From contig KN832561.1 of the NCBI GenBank assembly GCA_000827205.1, forward strand, positions 600,153 to 664,152: a stretch of DNA of 64,000 nt, read 5' to 3'. The notes beneath the pieces were generated by a model that was given only the letters and a program-made list of their open reading frames with translations, made no database searches and was not told the DNA's origin. The position numbers were made by a program, and so were the translations under genes. The stretch comes from Plicaturopsis crispa FD-325 SS-3. Its lineage: Eukaryota > Basidiomycota > Agaricomycetes > Amylocorticiales > Amylocorticiaceae. Position 1 is the first letter of the stretch. Every line of letters begins with the position of its first letter. Of the stretch, positions 45,304 through 54,701 are shown piece by piece.

Positions 45304-46647
45304 TCAAGCGCGTCGTTTCCGGTTACCCATCGCGCGCACGCGCCTTAAGAATAGTTTGAGCGCCCTGCAAAGACTGGCGGACGCGCTTCGCCGACGCTGC
45401 CGTCGACCGCGCACAAGGTCGGGTAGTAGCGTAGACATCGCTGGCCGAAGGTCGGGATCGGCTACCCAGCAAGCTTGCAAGATGTCCCAAATATCGTCGC
45501 TAATTTCGGGATAAGAATGACGAGCGGGTCGGGCGCCTTCGTTGACCGCCAGGAGGACTGCCACGTCACTTCTGACGTCGCAGTACGGGAGACGAGTGGT
45601 TAGAATCTATACATGCCGTTGGGCGATTAGAATGTGGACATACTGGTCCTGTGAGCTACGTACCTCAAGGACGGTCATAGCGAAGGCCCATATATCTGAA
45701 GCGGTTGTTACACGAGGTGTGCGGTCTTCGTCATCCGCGCCATTGGTCCGGAGCAACTCTTGTGCCATCCACCGGAATGTTCCTGCCATCGCATTCGTGG
45801 TGAACCCTGATACGTCGAGGATGCGTGACAAGCCAAAATCTGACAAGCAGGCTTCGAAGTTGTCATTGATGAGAATATTAGCCTGCACGCGAGATTAGCC
45901 CTATTTACCAAGATACTTTTGGTTAGTATACATACCGCCTTTATATCGCCGTGGACTACACGGTGACGATGCATATACTCCAAGCCGGCGGCAGCTTGGC
46001 GGACCTGCGGATAACGCTCCCTCAGGGTGTATATTTCCAAGTCATATAACGAAAAACTTACCAACGCCATCCTATCCACATTTTGGTGGGTCTTCAAGTA
46101 GTAAAGAAGATCGCCGTTCTTGAAATACGGGCAGACTAGAGAAGGCACTGGCCCGTAGCCTTGATCATAGCAGATCCCCCAAAATGGGGTGACGTGACGA
46201 TGATGGAGGTGGTCCCATACCAAGGCCTCTCTGGTGATTTTCTGTAGTCAAGTAATGAGCTCACGGGCGATACAATGCAAGACTACGCAGCAGCAAGCAT
46301 TGGCAGGACCCCTCCAGGCTCCAGCTAGCCAATACAACGCCCGCTGCCTTCGTTCGTTTGCTCGACATGTCCTGACCTCCAGCCAAGAGATGAGCGCGAC
46401 GCACCTTCTTCAATCGTTCCAAAGATTCAGGATCCCTATGTACTACGTGGATGACCTTGACGACAGCCTATCGTGTGCAGGATAAAGTCAGTATAAATTC
46501 AATTAAAATGCACGCGGTGATTACCTAATCACTTACCTGCATCAGCTGACCATCTCTGTTCCATTCGCCCCTCCATATCTCTGCGTTTCCTCCATGAGCG
46601 AAATAATGCGTATCCGTGCGCTTGACTCTGCCAGTCAAATCGAGCAT
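45304..46647 (-). CDS. TKL-type protein kinase
   Basis: Tyrosine-kinase-like Ser/Thr kinase of the kind expanded in mushrooms. The ATG at 46647 (MLDLTGRVKRTDTHYFAHGG) starts close to the kinase domain, as in many members. Six exons join in phase. Motifs: HGGNAEIWRGEW (G-loop), AVVKVIH (ATP lysine), REALVWDHLHHRHVTPFWG (with the helix C Glu), VCPYFKNGDLLYYLKTH (hinge), HGDIKAANIL (catalytic loop), DFGLSR (Mg loop), GTFRWMAQELL, and a C-lobe WDILQACWVADPDLRPAM. All catalytic residues are there, so it should be active. The tail is short and basic (RAMGNRKRRA). The pathway is not known. An ATG further upstream at 46776 is in frame, but its product looks unlike the family. Confidence 0.85.
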
Positions 46648-46850
46648 GAGGTGGTCGTCAAAGTCAGAGAATTTTTTTATGTTTGTACTACATATCGTAC
46701 TGGATAATATCCTGCTACAACTTGAAGTGCATTGCAGTCGCCTGCCTCGTCGTCCTTTAATGTGCGGTTTGGCCAATCAGAGCGTAGAGTCTAGACCGTC
46801 TAAAATTCACATTGACATTAGTCTCCCGCAGGCAGCCCCAGAGTGAAGAT

Positions 46851-47546
46851 AGTGAATGCAATTCACCCACCAAAAGTTACGACGCATCAAAATCGCGCCA
46901 CGTGCTCCGGCAACTCCGCAAATCAGGCTAAGTCCCTCAAGCGTCTTTGCCCCTTCGAATCTCGATAGTGACCACTCCAACGCGTCGGAGACTCGGAGTA
47001 CTTAGAATCTTTTAATCAATAGAATATGAAAGAATATATATCTAAGTTGCCTGTAAGTTATGCAGCATCGTATTGAGACCATGTACTACTCGGTAAGGCC
47101 CTGACCAGAGACTCGGGGAGCATCGATGCCAAAAACGACGTGCGCCGTGTTGAAAAAGGGCGAAAGCGACTCACCACCTGGCCTCGTAACAAGACCGAGG
47201 CTCGCATTCCTCCGAACACGATGGGCTATCAGCCCCGACCTCGACCCGGACCGTCCACTTAAGCCTTACTATGTTTTCTATGCTCGGTAGTGTTTGTAGG
47301 CACAGGAAATAAATATATTTGCTTACTCTGGTACATTAGCTACTACCTATTTACCCCCTGTGAGATCTCGGTATCCGACGCGTCGGGGAGCTCAATGTTC
47401 AACGTCGAAACGGCACCGCGCAGGTGCTGAAGCGCGTATATAAAGACGCTCGAGGGACTTGAGCGAGATTTGCGCAGTTGCCGGAGCACGTGGCGCGATT
47501 TTGATGGCCGTGCGTCGTAACTTTTGGTGGGTGAATTGCATTCACT
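46851..47546. mobile_element. Non-autonomous Mutator-like DNA element (MITE-like), 696 bp
   Basis: Flanked by a perfect 9-bp direct repeat, AGTGAAGAT, at 46842-46850 and 47547-47555. The ends are inverted repeats of about 105 bp: both begin AGTGAATGCAATTCACC, run on through AAAAGTTACGACGC, AAAATCGCGCCACGTG and CTCCGGCAACT, and differ by a 6-bp indel and few substitutions. A 9-bp target duplication with long TIRs is the pattern of Mutator-like elements. No transposase frame is inside, so it would need an enzyme from elsewhere. The near-identical TIRs and perfect target duplication suggest a fairly recent insertion. Confidence 0.85.
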
Positions 47547-47655
47547 AGTGAAGATAAACGTTCAAACGTTCACTCATTAGATAGAACATATGTTTACAAT
47601 GATCGTTGGATACTATATGGCGCCTACTAGCCGACCCCTAGTGACTAGAAAACTT

Positions 47656-47682
47656 CGTCAATATGTTTGCTCTTGACGGCGG
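47656..47682. repeat. Third copy of the 27-bp repeat seen upstream of NMT1
   Basis: Matches 23 of 27 bases of the unit at 31043-31069 (TCAATATGTTTGCTCTTG here). It is preceded by CTAGTGACTAGAAAAC, close to the GGTGACCAGAAAAC at the edge of the first block. Confidence 0.5.
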
Positions 47683-47943
47683 TTTATAGAATCCTCCGAG
47701 CAGCTAGACTAGTAGACGTAGTGAGACAAGTTTTTGAATGGCTGTTCTTAGACTACTGTACTCTGATTGTAACAATAAATACAGGTACTAGGTACAGATC
47801 TCGAGTATAGTAAATACAGCACGCACAGGCGCACACCCGTTACCCTGGTTGAAGTCCTATGATAAATTATAGGCAGCAATGCCTTTGAGTATGTATCCCA
47901 GAAGAAGGATTCTACACCAGTGCCGGACTGGAATACTGCGTGA

Positions 47944-50900
47944 TCAATTTTCTGCCTTGATTATATCGGAGGCCTTCGATTCGTGTCAGAACAGTCACGG
48001 ACTGGGATATAGAGGGACATTCACCTTCTCTGCGATGGCATAAATAGTTGACTGTGTATGAGCAGCGAAAAGCTGAGGAATGACGCTAAGGTAAGGATAT
48101 ATACGTGAGACATTACACCATATACACCATATGGGATGCACAGAGCCATGCTTACCTTCCGTCGACTACTCGTAAATTGGACGTTCCGTAAACACGTAGG
48201 CTTTGATCAACGACACCACCCATATCCTTGGGAGCAAGTGGTGCAGTGCCTAATGGATTGAGTATCAGTTTCTGTCCTGCTCAAAAGTTGCCGGGGGGCA
48301 GGCTGCGCTTGACCGGCCGTATAAGTGTATACGGTTTTACTAATAAACGCGTTCACGACCTACCACCAAAGCTTGTATACGGCCGGCCGTATAGTTTTCA
48401 TGAACCATTGCAGACAACCACAATAGAATAGTTTTCATCCACCATCCGTCCCAAAATGGTTTCTACAAACCATTTTTAAACTTGAAACCGGCAAAATTGA
48501 CTTTTTTATTACCATTCTGGGGAGTTGAACCCAAGCGCCCAGAAATGAAATGGTTCACAGAAACCATACAAAGTTGCTTGTTGACCGTTTAACCATTAGA
48601 CTATCAGGTCTATTCTTCATAATAGATTCTGTTGACCATATTGCAGCCAAAGAAATGGTTTACATGACGCAAATTAACCAGGAATGGTCGTGGTAAACCA
48701 AAATGACAATTTGGTTTGTAAATACTAAATTTTTGACACATTATATATATACTGTACCAAAGCAGTAGTATGGTCGTTTGGCACAGTGGTCCAGCGCGCC
48801 CGTTTCTTACAGTTGTCGCGCGTTCGATCCGCGGAGGGGTGTACCTTTTTATTGTGCGGCACAACCATTTTGATTTTGGTTTAGGCGCACTGTTCTCGAG
48901 ATGGTTCACGGATACCGAACGCAATACGGTTTCTCTACACCGTTATGACCGACATCAGCTATGGTACTAGAAAACCATTCACATTTTTTTGGTGCCAGAC
49001 AACTATATTCTGAAATCGATATGATTCCTGGAGACCATTCATGCCTCTCACCCTCAATTTGGTTTGCACAAACCGTATTCATGTTACTTCTGTGTCGTAA
49101 ATGGTACCTCAAAACTATACGACCGGCCGTGAACGATTTTCAGTGTTAGGTCGTGAACGGCTTTATTAGAAAAACCGTATACAGTTACACGGCCCGCGGT
49201 GCGCAACCTATCCGAGTTGCCGATGTGCTCTTACCGACAGGGTGGTAGACGCTCTTTGTGTGCGCGGATCATGGTCAGTGCGTGTACTATCTCACAAATA
49301 TGGCGTAGAAACATACTGTAGTGAACTGTTTTAGCCATCTACAGGGTGGTGTGACCGTTAGTTTCCTAAGAAAGCGCTTCGGAGCCAGACTCACTTCAAG
49401 TAATCCTCGTCTGTCGTGACACTTGCCGGCGGGCTGTTTGGGCGATCAATCATGGAAGCCAGTGGTTCTGTCTGCGCAACCTTGCGCGCGTGCTTCAGAC
49501 CCAGCTTCAGGATTTCGCTGTCTATACGCAACGTCAGTGCATGCGCAATAGCGTCGAGCACGAGCCTACACATACCGAACGAGAAGTCGAAATAGCGCGG
49601 ATCGATGGTGGGCGACGCGAATGGGTCTGCGGTGTTGATATGCTGCGAAGGAAAGCTATGAGAGGCCGCCAACACGTGTAGATAGATCGAGGCAAGGTTG
49701 CTCACCACAGATCCACGGCTGAATGGCCGAGCGCCAATGCTCACTATTGTAATATAGCTCCTCCCGGCCAATATAGGCACATTAGTTCCGGATTTGCCAC
49801 CAGCTGCATGGATAAGTAGTTAGTCCAGTAGCGAGACGAAAAAGAGGCAGCTACAGACTAGGTGCCATTGCTGTTTCCAGCTGCCCGATGCTCCCGTCCA
49901 CCAGCATCTGCCTCTGGATCGTGTACTGTGCCTTCTGTAGCCCCGTCACGTTCGCCTTTGCAATCTCCTGGTCGAGTGTGCTCAGGATCGAGGAGACCTC
50001 CGACGCGTTTGCAATCTGCTGCAGCGGCTGGACGGCAATGACCGCGTTGGTAGAGGCGTAAACTCCCTCGTGAGTGGTAGCACTGAATTACGAGGAAAAA
50101 TGATTTAGACCAACATCGAGAGGATAAAACAGATGGCAAGCTTACTATTGTTTGACACTGGATGCGTTGTACGAGGCGTTATTCCGAATGATATCTATAG
50201 CCTACTAAATAAGGTTCGGTCTCTGAAGATTCCGGCACTCACCCCAAGTCAGTGGCGCGGGCTCTTTCAGCAGGAAATCTGAGCCCATGAGCATATGGTC
50301 CTATTTCGGAAGCGCTGCATCAGCGAAGAAGTCAGAGTAGACCCGACTTGAACTGAACTTACTTGGAGATTAGTGCCGACGGCCGGTAGATCTATCACTG
50401 TCGAGATATTATAGCGCTGAAGGATGGACGAGTCACCGATACCCGAGAGCTCAAGAAGTTGCGGCGTCTTGATCGCGCCTAGACGCGCAGAAAAGCATAT
50501 GAGCCCGCATATTGGATATGTCAGTATGCGAGAGACGTACCAGCGGATAATATGACCTCCTTGGTCGCGTTCACTGCGTAAGTCGTACCCCCTGCTGACA
50601 TCTGCACACCGGTAGCGACAACAGAGCCATTCCGCTTAGATGTGAAAACTTTTGTTGCCTAACATTCGCATCCGACTGCTGGTAAGAATAGGCAAAGCAT
50701 AGGCGTTGCGATTTTGCGTACCTGAGCACCTGTCAATACCAAGAGGTTCTGCCGGTGTTGATTCGGCGCGAAGAACGCAGATGCAGAATACGACCGCTGG
50801 TTGATAGCCGGGTCCACGGAGCGTGCGGACTGAAATATACCAGTCCCGTTACCAGAGTCCTGGCCGAAAGAGGTGCCTGTGTTAGCACAATACCATACCG

Positions 50901-51994
50901 GAAAGGGAAAACATCTTACGGGATCATCGTTCACAAAAGAGCCCGCATTCACGAAGCTCTGCGCGTAAGGGTACAGCAGGTCCGTAGTGAAAGTCGCCTT
51001 GGTGTTGAAGCCGATCTTGAGCGGTCCTGATTTACCCTGAAATGCAGGATCATTTCCGGGTGGTCCAGATGCCCTGGCCTTGAAGTGCGCGGAGCGTTTG
51101 GTAGTGCCTTCTGGGAAAATACCGCTCTCGCCTGGAGTGACGTCCTCGGACTTTTTGAAGTAGGGGAGGAGGCTGTTCCAGGTCCAGTTGGAGTTCCCAA
51201 GCGTAGCCCATGCGTCATATTCCGCCGAGGATGCACGCCCGTATGTCATGAAGTTTAAGCCGCTGGATCCACCAAGCATTTTACCACTGGTAGAACACAT
51301 ATTCGTCATCCGGAATATACATAGGCAATGCGAGGGGTATATACGCACATGGACGTTCCGATACCTCTGTTGTCGACGTTTGGCTGAGGGACTGTCTACA
51401 GAATTATGATTAACACGCAAGTTCTGCGAGCATCCTATATCCACAGGATGGAGGACGTACTGTGAGACTCCAGTCAAATTTGGTTTGGTTCACGGCGGCA
51501 CCATTTAGGACTGAAGAAAAGTGAGTTGATAACTGTTTCCCAAAGACCAAGAGTGCAGATTAAGGGTCACTTACAAGGCGTATTGACGAAGGGCTCGTCT
51601 GTATAATACGGGCCGGCTTCGATAACGCCTACATTCCAAGCAGGATTCTCGGAGAGCCTGTAAAGGCGAGTCCGTCAGAAACGATATCCGGCCTCGCGTA
51701 TATGTCCGGTATACCTTGCAGCTACAACTAAGCCGGCGTTCCCGCCACCTATAACAACCACACGAGAAAGTCATTGATTCCTTATCAGCCCCGCAAAATA
51801 TGAAGACACTTACCGACAACTAAATAATGATATGATTGCGACGAGAAGCTCTTCGGATCCGTTGTAAGGCCTGAAGCCCAACATGACCATGAGGAAGGTG
51901 AACACGAACAACGTGGTGATGTGGAAGACATACCATGAGTACGGGCACCATACGCGAACCCGGATAACGTGAGGATTGTCCACGTCAAAAGCAT
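47944..51994 (-). CDS. Secreted GMC-family flavin oxidoreductase (aryl-alcohol/glucose-oxidase-like)
   Basis: FAD enzyme that oxidises an alcohol and passes electrons to oxygen or quinones, probably outside the cell. ATG at 51994 gives a signal peptide MLLTWTILTLSGFAYG. The FAD motif HYLVVGGGNAGLVVAARLSE, VIEAG, GKMLGGSSGLNFMTYGR, KEVILSAGAIKTPQLLELSG and LPAVGTNLQ follow. The active-site His lies in SVYHPVGTAPLAPK, the second His in LFAAHTQSTIYAIAEK, and the FAD-binding end VYGTSNLRVVDGS between them. The product ends ASDIIKAEN. About eighteen exons. The intron at 48250-49234 is 985 nt because it carries a TIR element; without it it would be 56 nt. Near 50.92 kb the obvious GTAAGA/ACAG intron would shift frame by one while read-through adds 14 residues; unresolved. 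Confidence 0.87.
48515..48612 (-). repeat. Second tRNA-like module, opposite strand, same element
   Basis: On the minus strand, TAGTCTAATGG (48603-48593) fits box A and GGTTCAACTCC (48531-48521) fits box B. The spacing is 61 bp, as in an intron-bearing tRNA gene. No clear T-run terminator follows on this strand. Confidence 0.45.
48772..48850 (+). repeat. tRNA-like Pol III promoter module inside the GMC-intron element (+)
   Basis: TGGCACAGTGG at 48779-48789 fits box A; GCGTTCGATCC at 48820-48830 fits box B, 31 bp on, the normal spacing. A T5 run at 48846-48850 could end transcription. The acceptor arms do not pair, so it is a tRNA-derived module, not a working tRNA. Confidence 0.55.
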
Positions 51995-52997
51995 TCTCGA
52001 GGACGTACGAAGGAGAGGAGGTGAATGGATGTAGCCCTCCGTCCTCATCCAGGGTATTTATCCTCCTGGCACTGTCTTTGTCTGTCGACATTGTCGTGGC
52101 GGTGGCGGTGGCAGGTAGTCGGCGGCGGCAGGTTGCCCGAATCGACGATACCTGCTTACCCCCGTTCCCTCGATGTCAGGTAGTGTAGGACAGCCTCGTC
52201 CCACTGCTCCCCCGCATCAAGAAAGCACAGTAGGGACTGCGTATCCAGTGTGCATTGAATTCCTCGAAATCGCCGTGCCTTGGCTGTACGACAGTTGCAA
52301 TCATCCCCTTGTCAGAATGAAACCGATGCATTCATTAGTAGTGGATACGGACGCCACGAGAGTCGTGGTACTGAACGGGTTCGCTCACCGTGCTTATGTA
52401 GGAGGCCAACGGAATACGGGTTTTCGGGGCACCGCCCGTGGCGGCCGGGCATATCCTACATTTTCAAAGTAGGTGGAGCGTCCTACGTTATAAACCGTAG
52501 ACGTTAGAGTCATAGCATTTGCCTCCCTCATTTCGCCATGTAAAACATCGGTCTCGTTGCGCCAAGGAGCAACGGAAATTAACCGTTTTACTTGAAGGCG
52601 CGGCACTGTAGAAGGCTGTTGGAGGCGTAACGAAGCCGAAGATGAGATGGCGAGCGGCCGCGATTCAGTAAAACGCCGAAGTCGGGGCGAAGAGATCGAG
52701 ATCGTAAGTCGACAGTACGCCGCAAACCGACTTCGAAAGTCGTCTCCCAAGTACCTGTCTCGGACGACCTAAATATCTGAGACGGTTCCCAACGCAGCGC
52801 TTCAGGTGTACCGACCTGATGCTGCGGTCTGGAAGAAATCAGAACATGATGAGTACAGACGTCCACAGGTGTCACATAAAATCCAGAAAAGACGATACAA
52901 TTGCACGATCGCAAGTCCAAAGCACAAGTCCATATAAAAAATGTAGATCCTACGATATATTCCAGTCGCCTGAAGCCGTCGGCAGCTCCTCCCTCGA
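51995..52997. other. Intergenic region upstream of the GMC gene
   Basis: 1 kb between the GMC start and the LEA_2 stop. It contains a GGTGGC triplet-like run near 52093-52113, a small hairpin CCTAC...GTAGG near 52454-52472, and a long unsupported minus frame (52750-52394). It should hold the GMC promoter. No gene recognised. Confidence 0.45.
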
Positions 52998-54297
52998 TCA
53001 AGATCCACTGAGCAGGCCCGCAAGCGATGATCCCAGGAATCCCTAAGCAGAGAGATCAGTCCGGTCAGGGCGACAGATGCATTGAGTATACTCACCGCGA
53101 TATCTGATTCTTTCAGGGGACATGCGAACGACATGCTGTTACTGACCACCGGCGATACCGTTATAAATAGTATCCTGAGGCCGAGCTGATTGAATGAAGG
53201 CGTTATTGAATGTGTGCGAAATGAAAAGGAGGCTGGACGCACAGTGATCTTATAGTTCACGCTGATATCACTTTTTGTTCCGCCAATGAATCCACATTTG
53301 GTGGCCAGGTCCAGCAGGATCTTGTTACTGGGGTCATTGGCCGTCTTGTAGTCGATGGTGAAGGGGAACGTGAAGTTAGTCTGTTCGTGGGACTTGAAGT
53401 TGATGTTCTGTTCAGTCCCGCCGCCGATAGCGGTGTTGTTTATCGGGTAGAATATCTGGAATGATAATGAAAGACACGAAGTGAGAATACATCGGAAACA
53501 GGCACAGCACAAGTCGTACCTCCGCCTTGATCTGCTTGAAGTCGACAGCAAAGTAATTCGGGTTGTTGACGGTGATGTTGACGCCCATGTTGATGCTCAC
53601 GCCATCACTCTGCACTTGAATCTACAAGAGTATCAGTAGCCCGTATCATCGACTGAAACGTATGGACTAACGGTGCTACCACTCGAATTCTGCTCGACAC
53701 CTCCGACGGTGATATTTGGAGGCCGGATCCACTATTGTGGAGGCATAAGCATCCGGCGGGATGAATAAGGGACAAGTGTATAAGACTCACTAATGCGAGA
53801 GCGAGGACTATACTGATGAGCAGAAATAGGGTGACCAACACAATACAACCGCAGAATCTGCCGATACACCGTGGGCGGCTCCCCTGCACAGGAATTCAGC
53901 TATATAGACGCATGAGCGACGATGACGGATCCAGGGCCGACGCACCTTTGCCCATTGCCCACCCTGGTGCTCGTATCTCCAGGCCCTCATACTTTTGGGA
54001 GTCCTGTTCGCAGCATCACAATAAGCTATGCATGCCTATTGTAATACCGCTGAGCACAACGCACCTCGGCCTCGCCTGAGGGGCTTCAAATTCCTCGTGC
54101 CGGAACCCCTCGTCCTTAGGTCGGTCACCCGCATGAGGCGCAGCGAGCGGCGGGTCGTCCCTGTACCCCCCTGCATACGGGTCGTATCCTCCTTGGTCGT
54201 AGGTCGGGTGAGCCTGCGCTCCATAGTACGGGTCGTAGTCCGGCGCATCGCCGTATGTAGGATTCTGACGACCAGCGTAAGGTTCTCGGTAGGCCAT
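52998..54297 (-). CDS. LEA_2-domain membrane protein (NDR1/HIN1-like)
   Basis: ATG at 54297. The first ~75 residues are rich in Tyr, Gly, Pro and Asp (DPYYGAQAHPTYDQGGYDPY) and face the cytosol. After RTPKSMRAWRYEHQGGQWAK comes one membrane helix, CIVLVTLFLLISIVLALAL. The outer or lumenal part is a LEA_2 beta-sandwich: WIRPPNITVGGVEQNSSG, INMGVNITVNNPNYFAVDF, QIKAEIFYPINNTAIGGGTE, NFTFPFTIDYKTANDPS and LGLRILFITVSPVVSNSMSF. It ends AGLLSGS. Eight or so exons join in phase. In plants such proteins act at membranes in defence and stress; in fungi their role is not known. Confidence 0.85.
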
Positions 54298-54701
54298 TAT
54301 GTGGGAGATAGGAATGTAGGATGTAGACCAGTACAGCAAAGGAAAAGAAAAGAACAAGCTTGGACAAGAGAAAAATGAAATACTACGGGCACACCGCAGT
54401 GCCCGAGTTAGCGCCACAAGGCCAAGGCGATGACGCTGTGCTGCGCTTACGGAGGTCGCCGCGGCCGGCGACTGAAACTCACACATACTTAAATCCAGCT
54501 AAAATTCCTTTGCATCGAAAGCAGATGAAGTCAAGCAGAAAGTACACTATCACGACGATACAAAAGTTGTCCGAGTCCACACCTCCACCAGAAAGAAACC
54601 GCGGGATAAATATTGATAAAAAGCAAGAGCAAAGACGACAGCAAAGACGACAGCAGAGAAGTCGACCGATAGGCAGAGAGAGCAGCGACGACAGTAGCAG
54701 G
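54298..54701. other. Intergenic spacer
   Basis: 404 bp between two minus-strand genes. It has A-rich stretches and a repeated AAAGACGACAGC near 54631-54654. No gene seen. Confidence 0.5.

Larger units (their letters stand above)
46648..47943. other. Intergenic region with a TIR element
   Basis: 1.3 kb between the kinase start and the GMC stop. More than half is the 696-bp element described separately (46851-47546). The rest holds the third copy of the 27-bp repeat (47656-47682) and AT-rich 3' UTR-like sequence. Confidence 0.6.
48294..49214. mobile_element. Non-autonomous hAT-like TIR element (MITE-like) in a GMC intron, 921 bp
   Basis: Flanked by the 8-bp direct repeat AGTTGCCG at 48286-48293 and 49215-49222. 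The outer ~120 bp at each end are imperfect inverted repeats: GCAGGCTGCGC at left against ATAGGTTGCGC at right, then shared CGGTTTT, CTAATAAA, GTTCACGACCTA and CGTATAGTTTT blocks. The left end has a perfect 18-bp palindrome, TATACGGCCGGCCGTATA (48376-48393), and a CCGTATA/TATACGG hairpin. No transposase frame. The 8-bp duplication points to the hAT group; the terminal bases do not settle it. It lies wholly inside one intron and leaves the splice sites intact. Confidence 0.82.

Noticed and set aside
48772-48850. A functional tRNA gene
   Set aside because: Boxes A and B fit, but the acceptor arm does not pair and it lies in a transposable element.
51810-52091. Alternative N-terminus for the GMC gene with a membrane helix (MSTDKDSARRINTLDED)
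   Set aside because: The helix part is the first intron read through (GTATGT...TTCAG). The signal-peptide frame from 51994 joins in phase to the FAD motif.
52394-52750. 118-codon minus-strand frame upstream of the GMC gene
   Set aside because: No family likeness and no splice partners; probably promoter or UTR sequence.
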